Shown here piece by piece: positions 57,640-64,000 of a stretch of DNA of 64,000 nt (position 1 is its first letter; each line of letters starts with the position of its first letter). The translations under genes and the position numbers were made by a program. Origin of the DNA: Strongyloides papillosus (lineage: Eukaryota; Nematoda; Chromadorea; Rhabditida; Strongyloididae); assembly GCA_005656395.1 (NCBI GenBank), contig SRSI01000043.1, positions 682,001-746,000 of the forward strand, read 5' to 3'. Below the pieces are notes generated by a model. The model ran no database searches. It was not told the origin of the DNA and was given only the letters and a program-made list of their open reading frames with translations.

Positions 57640-58994
57640 CCTGGATTTTCTATAACAAAAAGAAATAAGAAAAAAAAATTTGTCTTTGACATAACTCTCT
57701 TCAAAGTCAATCGATTTTAATGGATAAATAGCCAAAAGATGTATTTTTTTCTAACTTAGGGGGGAAAATAGGTCTTAAATGTCTTGAGCCATAATTGGCC
57801 AAGTTATCTTTAAAAAACACCCTTTTTTAGGGCCTTTTTTACATAGTTTTGTTACTCGACTAACTCTCCTCAAAGTTAACGAAATAAATTGCTTTATATC
57901 TCATTCGAAGAGTATAATTCCAGAATAGTGCGGAAGCCTAATGATATTAGATTTGATTTATAATTGGCCGAGTTATGGTCCAAGGAGTGGTGACCATTTC
58001 GAAAAAACATTTTAAAAGTTAAATAGTCATAACTCAGTCATAACTTGATGAAAACAAATAAAGTAATACCTTTATTATAGATCTATGTCTAACTTAAAAA
58101 ATAAGGGTCTAATGAAGTTTAGAGCTCAACTACGAAAGAAGTTATTTTAATTTGAATGTCAACTTTTTTGGTTTTTTTCTATTTTTATTGTAAAAATCAA
58201 TTTTGTTCCAGACATAACTCTCTCCAAACTTGATCAAGTTTTATGGCCAAATAGTCATTTGATGTATTTTGTTCTAACTTAGTGCGTAAAATGGGTCTCA
58301 AAACTTATGGTCCATAAGTGGCCAAGTTATATTTTAAAAACATCACTTTTTTTGGATACATTTTTGCATAGTTTTGTTCCAGAAATAATTCTTTCAAAAT
58401 CAATGAAATTTTATGGTTTATGACTCATTTGAAAGGCACAATTCCAGAATAGTGCGAAAACATAGCAGCATAAGGATTGATATAGAATTTGCCAAGTTAT
58501 GGGTCAATGAATGATGACTATTTTTTTGATGAAAATGAAAAATTTAAATTGTTAAAACTTAATGGAAACTTGACAAAATAAAGTAAACATGATATTTTTA
58601 ATACATCTGAGTATAACCTTAAAAATAAAACTATTGCAAAGTTTATAGCTTATCTACGAAACGATTTATACCAATTTTAATCGTATTTTCCTTGCATTTT
58701 TCTGTTTTTTTTTTTGAAAAATCAATTTTGTTCCAGGCATAACCCTTTTCAAACTTGATTAAATTTTGAAGTTAAACATTTAATACATGTGTTTTGTTTT
58801 AACTTAGTGCGGAAAATGTGTCTTGAACTTTTGGCTCACAATTGACCAAGGTATGTTTAAAAAAACACCGCTTTTTAGACACATTTTTGTATAATTTTTT
58901 ACCAGAAATAACTCTTCTCAAAGGTAATGAAATTTTATGGTTTATGACTCATTTGAAAGATATAACTCAAAAATAAGAAGAAAATTAAATATTA
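57640..58994. repeat. ~524-bp satellite, 2.5 units before the LINE
   Basis: Units begin near 57691, 58214 and 58739 (CATAACTCTCTTCAAA, CATAACTCTCTCCAAA, CATAACCCTTTTCAAA); spacing 523 and 525. Each holds an inner half-repeat about 170 bp further on and a GGCCAAGTTAT block. The third unit is interrupted at 58995 by the RTE element and resumes at 62251. Confidence 0.8.
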
Positions 58995-61900
58995 CAAGAT
59001 TACAAGATTGCTCAGTTCGGTCTTTCCTTGTCTTGGTTTTTCACTTTACGTGGGGGTCCTCGACGTGATGGTGGCTGCTGAGCCTCAAATATAGATGTTT
59101 TGATTATTTCTTTAAATTTGTCTCTATCCTGTGCCCATCGGTACCATTTGGTTCCCGTAGCTTCTTCAACTTTCTTCAGATCGTCTCGCCATCTAGTTTT
59201 GGGTCTTCCAAGTGGTCTGGTCATATCGTATGGTCTCCAGAAGGTCGTTTTCTGCGCCCATCTGTTGTCTATTTTCTTGCTATGTGACCAGCCCATCTTA
59301 GTTTATTTATTAAGGCAGATTGTACAATATCGTTGAAGTTCGTTTGTTTACGTAGGTCTTTATTGTGGATCTCATCTCTTCTTGTGACTCCGAGGATTCT
59401 TTTCTCCATCGCACGTTGTGTTACTTTCAGCTTTTCCTTATCAGACTTTCTCAAGTTCCAAGTTTCGCAGCCATATAACATAGCTGGAAGAACCATGCTG
59501 TTGAAGAGTTGAGTCCTGACCTTGTGGTCTTTTAGTTTTTTCATGATTTCGGAGATTCTTCTAAACGCTAACCATCCTGCTCTTCTTCTTCGGCTGATTT
59601 CTTCGTCTTGATTGTGGTCGTTGCTGATTTGTTGGCCAAGGTATGTGTAACTACTCAATTCTTCAATACTTTCTTTGCCTAGTTTCACTGTGCTATTAGG
59701 CTCTTTCTGTTGACTTGTCTTGTTTCTAAGAACTTGTGTCTTCTTTCTGTTTATTCGGAGCCCAATTTCTTCACTTAAACGATTTAGTTCGTTCAAGTTT
59801 TGTTCTGCTTCTTCCATTGTATGTGTGATTAGGACGATATCGTCAGCAAATCGAAGGTGAGTTAAGTGTTCTCCATCTATACGTATTCCCTTTTTAGTCC
59901 AATCTAATTTTGAAAAAACATCTTCTACTACTGCCGTGAAGAGTTTAGGTGAAATAGTGTCACCTTGGCGGACTCCTCTTTTTACTTGTATTTGTAGCTT
60001 TTTGTGGAAGAGTTTGATTGTTGTGTTGCATCCTCGATTAATGTCTTTTATAAGCTCGACATACTGTTTTTGAATTCCTTGTTTGCTGATAGCATTAATA
60101 ACGGCATTGATTTCAACGCTGTCAAATGCCTTTTCGTAGTCGATAAAGGTCAGTACAAGAGGGAGCTTATATTCTTCGGCTCTTTCCAGGATTTGGTTGA
60201 GGGTGTGGATGTGGTCTATTGTCGAGTAACCACTTCTAAACCCGGCCTGTTCCCTGGGTTGTGCTTCATCTAACGTTCTTGCGATGCGATTTAGTATAAT
60301 CTTCGTAAAAAGTTTATAAATAGACGAGAGGAGGCATATTGGCCTGTAGTTCTTTATGTCCTCATGGTCACCTTTTTTAAACAAAAGAACCGTTTTTGAC
60401 GTTTTCCACAAGGTTGGAATTTTCCTGGTTCTCAAGCATTCTGTGAATAATTCTGCCAGTATTCTCCATAGATGTATACCACCCGCTTTTAATGTCTCAT
60501 TCGTAATTGTGTCCAGGCCAGGTGCTTTTCCATTTTTTGTGTTCTTCAGTGCATATTCTATTTCGGATGTCAGTATTGATGGAACTTCTTCATTGTTATC
60601 CTCCATCTTTTTTTCTTGTACATATTTTTTTGAGTTAAAAAGATCCGTGTAAAAACATCTGCATACTTCTTCTGTTCCCTCTCTGGTCTTGGAATTGCTT
60701 CCATCTAGTTTCTTCAGTGTCACCATCATTCTTCTGGCGATTGTAAGCTCTTGTTTGCATTTTTTCAGACTTTTCCGTTGCAGAGCTACCTCTTGAAGTT
60801 TTTAAAGTTTGTATGTATTGTACTCTTCTTTAATCTTCTGACGTATAAGTTTGCTGAGAAGAGAATATTCCAAGTGATTCTCTTTAGTATGCTCCATCTT
60901 GCGCCGTTTTGTAATGTTATCAAGTGTTTGGGGAGACATCCATTCTTTTCTACCACCGACAGCTGGAGTTGTTGCTGTTTTTTGAAGTTCCATTAAAGTT
61001 TCGGTTAATTTGTTTGCCTTTTCTTCTAATGTACCCTCAAGTTGCCATTCTGTGTTAATTACAGCTTGTTTTAAGATGTCTTCATCTAATTTTGTCTTCT
61101 CCAGTCTTTTTGTTTGAAACATTTTGCGCCTGTCTGCCTCTAGATCCATTTTTAGTGTTGCTCGGATGAGCCGATGATCAGATCCAGAGACATGTCGAAT
61201 TACCTCCACATTTGTAATTAGTTGTCGATCGCTTGATAGGAAGTAATCTAGTTCTGCAGTATGTGTAGCATTTGGAGCACGTCAAGTGTATCGCTTACCT
61301 TGTGGTTTTTGAAAGAAATTGTTCATGATGTAGAGCCGATTGGTTTCCGCGAAAGTAGCCATTCGTTCTCCGACTTCATTCCTTTCCAACGTGTTTCTCC
61401 TCTTCTTTGGCAATTCCAACTTTTGCGTTGTAATCTCTCATTACTATTGTTTTGTAGGTGGGGGTTTTCATAAGTTCTTCGATTTCTTCATAAAATCTCT
61501 CAATTGCTTCTTCTTCATAACCACTGTGTGGTGCATATACTTGAATAATTCGAAGAGGTTTTGATTGACGTTTCACTTTCATTTCTAGTACTGCTATCCT
61601 TGGGGAGACAATCTCAACCTTTGTGACTGTCTTGGCCAATTCTGCTTTAATAATAAAACCTACTCCACCAATATTGCTCTTCGTTTCTTCGTTAATTTCT
61701 GATGCGCCAAAGTGGTGTTCGTCTCCGTTTATCCATCTCTGGTATTTAACTTCACGAAGATGGGTTTCGCATACTCCAATAATATCATACGTTGTTTTGT
61801 CAAGTTCTTTGTAGAGTGATACAATCCGTTGTTCTTTCTGAAGTCCTTCTTTCAGGTTGTAAGTTAATAGTTTTAATGTAGGCCGGCGAGTTCGTTGTTT

Positions 61901-62237
61901 TCGGCTATATTTTTGTCTGCACGCTCCTTCGCATGAATTGGCGACTTCATCGCCTCTTATGTCGCTTCGTCCATGTTCAATGCCGCCATTTGAGCGCTCT
62001 ATATTTGGCTTTTTCACGGTTGGTATAGTGCTACCGCAGCTTGTGAAGCTAGATGGTAGACCCCTTCATCAATACCAGCATATTGTTGTTGGGTTTGTAG
62101 GTCAGTTAGCTTTCTCTTCGCGGTTCCACCGCCATTCCTTCTTAGCGACGTGCTGGCATCGTAAAAGTTCAGGTACCCGATGTTACACCGTAGAGCAGTT
62201 ACACCTTTCCACCACGTTGAGGTTGACCAATGGAAGG
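58995..62237 (-). mobile_element. RTE-clade LINE (defective)
   Basis: 3,243 bp on the minus strand between 13-bp direct repeats AAATTAAATATTA (58982-58994 and 62238-62250). About 220 bp of 5' leader, then endonuclease and reverse transcriptase, ending in short tandem AATCTTGT units, the kind of simple 3' tail seen in RTE elements. Base composition is clearly less AT-rich than its surroundings, as expected for a recent insertion. Confidence 0.9.
59012..62017 (-). pseudogene. RTE endonuclease-reverse transcriptase, frame-broken
   Basis: The product starts about 62017 with an apurinic-type endonuclease: TYNLKEG, GVCETH, VYAPHSGYEEE, DYNAKVG (usually GDFNAKVG; Gly is Arg here) and GSDHRLI further on. 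RT follows: FIDYEKAFDSVE and LRFADDIVLI (F-A-D-D catalytic box), thumb and the C-terminal GRPKTRWRDDL. Breaks: a frameshift near 61376; a TGA in place of the Trp of T-W-R-x-P-N near 61290; a TAA near 60803; and a frameshift near 59285. In life it would nick DNA and prime reverse transcription at the target. This copy is inactive, although the lesions are few. Confidence 0.92.
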
Positions 62238-62250
62238 AAATTAAATATTA

Positions 62251-62480
62251 AAAATTTTAATAAAAAATGAATTAAGTAGAGGATCAAAAGGTGATGACTA
62301 CTTTTTTAGTAAAAATTAAATTTTTCTAATATTGTAATTTTATGCAAAGCTGTTTAAAGACAATAAAACTAAATTTAGCACATATCTCAAAGTGTGACAT
62401 AAAATATGAAAACTAAAACGATGTTTGTAGATTAAAAACAAAAGAAGTTAATTTAAGTGTCAATTTTTTTTGCCATTCTT
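62251..62480. repeat. Satellite remainder after the LINE
   Basis: Resumes the ~524-bp unit (GATGACTACTTTTTTAGTAAA corresponds to the unit part near 58515), then fades out. Confidence 0.6.
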
Positions 62481-63244
62481 CGTTTATATATTTGTAAAAT
62501 TAAGTTAAACAAGTACTTAATAGAAGAATGTTATTAAAATATTTATGCTAATTTTAAAAAATATAATGGAGAGTCACATAAATAGTTGTTTGAAATGATT
62601 CAAATATTCATCTTTATTCACCTTTTCAATATAAATAAAATTCTTTTTACTAGGCAAATTTTTTATTTAGCTAAGCAATTACAATAAATGTATACCTTAT
62701 AACATTGTTCTCACACTCAAAAATATTTTGTATTTTAGTGTATTATAGCAATGTATAATTTTGTGTGCATAAAAAAATTATTAAAATTTATCTTTTATAA
62801 TTATTATTCATAACTGTTTTATTTTTCCCATTTTTAATAGTGACAAGTAGTTAATTGCCTTTTTAATTTTGAAAAAAAATTTTTTTCATCTAATTTTTTC
62901 ACATCTCTTTCATCACTTCTTACTTCATTTCCTCTTTTTTTCTTTTTGTCTCCTTTTTTTTCTATTTTTTTTTTGTTCTATGTACTTTTTTCAGTTTTTT
63001 TTTTCAATTTAATTAAATCTTCCTCTGGATTATCCTTGCTTATTTCCAGCTCCTTCATCAATTCTAAATTTTAAAGATATCTAACATCACTAGCCTTAAA
63101 CTTGCCGAAGGCGGGTCACGTCTGGCTATCCAAAATAAAAATCATGTACTAAAAACACTGGCAAAAAAAATTTTATTGGTAAGTATAAAAAATATTTACA
63201 ATAAAAATATAAAAAAATTTTTTTCAATGAACCTGTTCATCCCT
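62481..63244. other. Intergenic, pyrimidine-rich near 62900-63050
   Basis: AT-rich with a long T/C-rich run on the plus strand. No gene seen. Confidence 0.4.
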
Positions 63245-63965
63245 TCATTTTCTTTCATCTCTTCTGATAGCACTTCTTCTTGTCGTAAACCATCCTCTTA
63301 TATTTCTGGCTGATATTCTTTTTTCGGATCTATACATACTCGCCTAAATTAACCTTGTAGTTTCTTTAAGATTTTTTTGATTATGGACTTGATCCAGCCT
63401 TTTTTTTACATTTTTCTTCAAATAAGTTGTCCATCTCCTGGACATTAAAAGTAGAACGGATTCTTGAGTCTTTAGTTTTTTTTCTTCTAACTCGGTTAGC
63501 TTTGCGGGTCTATACATATGTGTATTTATCGCCTATAAGGCGAGTATGTATAGACTCTGACTTTGGATATTTTCCGTTAGAAACACTTAGCCACTTCTTC
63601 GATTTCAGTACCTCTTCTGCTGAAAAGCGGACCATGGTTTGCCGTGACCTGAAAATCCTGTTTTCTTGGACTTCTCTCCTCCTCACTGGACGAAGAATTG
63701 GGCCTGAAATATCAATAATATCTTGCTGAATATTATCATAGCTGTATTCCACAATCCCTATTCTTTCATCTTCAAATTCAAAGCTGTTATCCCTTGGTAC
63801 TGGTGGGATATCAAAGCTTTCATTCCTATATGACGTTGTTCTGACTCCTCTACTAATTCTTCCGCCATTTGATTGCATTTGATTATTTATCTTCTCTTTC
63901 ACTCGGAGAACAGCTTCATGTGGAATTTCTCCATCTGGATAGCTGTTTATTTCGTTAATGGCACA
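63245..63965 (-). CDS. Exon of a possible homeodomain-like gene (partial)
   Basis: Starts after a good acceptor (TTTTTTAG; exon 5' base 63965) and is open to 63510, with an acidic then basic composition: CAINEINSYPDGEIP, VRRREVQENRIFRSR, VRFSAEEVLKSKKWL, NGKYPKSE. Beyond a 46-bp palindrome at 63509-63554 the same strand again has long open frames: PAKLTELEEKKLK, and past a half-palindrome, ISARNIRGWFTTRRSAIRR. The last piece looks like helix 3 of a homeodomain (WFxxRR), and VRFSAEEV/NGKYP fit its first part. Whether the palindromes lie in tiny introns (both end TATGTATAG) or interrupt the exon is unclear. The upstream gene is outside the window. Confidence 0.45.
63509..63554. repeat. 46-bp palindrome inside an exon or tiny intron
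   Basis: TCTATACATATGTGTATT through AGGCGAGTATGTATAGA; arms TCTATACATAxxxGCCT are inverted. A half copy (CTATACATACTCGCCTAAAT) is at 63331-63350. Similar in plan to the palindromes at 635, 1292, 13719 and 29384. Confidence 0.6.
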
Positions 63966-64000
63966 CTAAAAAACCATAAATTATATAGTTAAATATTCAA

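Noticed and set aside
59100..62270. Plus-strand frames opposite the LINE
   Set aside because: Shadows of the RTE coding sequence; no independent motif.
1..64000. tRNA or rRNA genes
   Set aside because: No cloverleaf or rRNA-like stretch was recognised by eye; a covariance-model scan would be needed to exclude tRNAs.

Overview
This is a eukaryotic window, about three quarters A+T. It is best read as a nematode, probably a Strongyloides-like (clade IV) parasite. The reasons are very short introns (37-64 bp), paired astacin metalloproteases of nematode type (catalytic, EGF and CUB domains), a tandem MATH-BTB array, fragments of nematode-style 7TM chemoreceptor and PTP genes, and an RTE-type LINE. 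The species cannot be named from the sequence alone.

Layout. 1-300: last exon of a PPxY-motif protein. 0.6-15.1 kb: a tandem array of six MATH-BTB (SPOP-like) units with a period near 2.25 kb. Three copies look intact (2835-3996, 5089-6242, 9365-10482) and three are broken. Each unit also carries, on the opposite strand, a small conserved reading frame of unknown nature. 15.5-20.8 kb: DNA transposons nested three deep, with a cystatin-like secreted gene at 16977-17342. 20.9-26.8 kb: three tandem astacin-related genes; two are intact but have lost all zinc-binding histidines and the catalytic glutamate, and the third is decayed. 30.4 kb: a small secreted, strongly cationic peptide precursor. 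31.7-39.0 kb: a Ty3/gypsy-type LTR retrotransposon carrying other insertions, followed by a minisatellite. 41.9-42.7 kb: a secreted Thr/Ser-rich protein. 43.0-45.1 kb: broken chemoreceptor genes. 45.9-51.0 kb: two intact astacins with complete active sites, separated by an 898-bp transposon. 54.7-57.4 kb: relics of a carboxylesterase and a protein tyrosine phosphatase. 57.6-62.5 kb: a ~524-bp satellite split by an RTE LINE with 13-bp target duplications. 63.2-64.0 kb: an exon of a possible homeodomain-like gene containing tiny palindromic elements.

How it fits together. Several genes encode predicted secreted proteins: a cystatin-like inhibitor, dead and live astacins, a cationic peptide and a mucin-like protein. 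Most of the rest is mobile DNA. The picture is a fast-evolving region where genes duplicate in tandem and transposons often break the copies. Several insertions can be defined to the base by target duplications or by comparison with an uninterrupted paralog.
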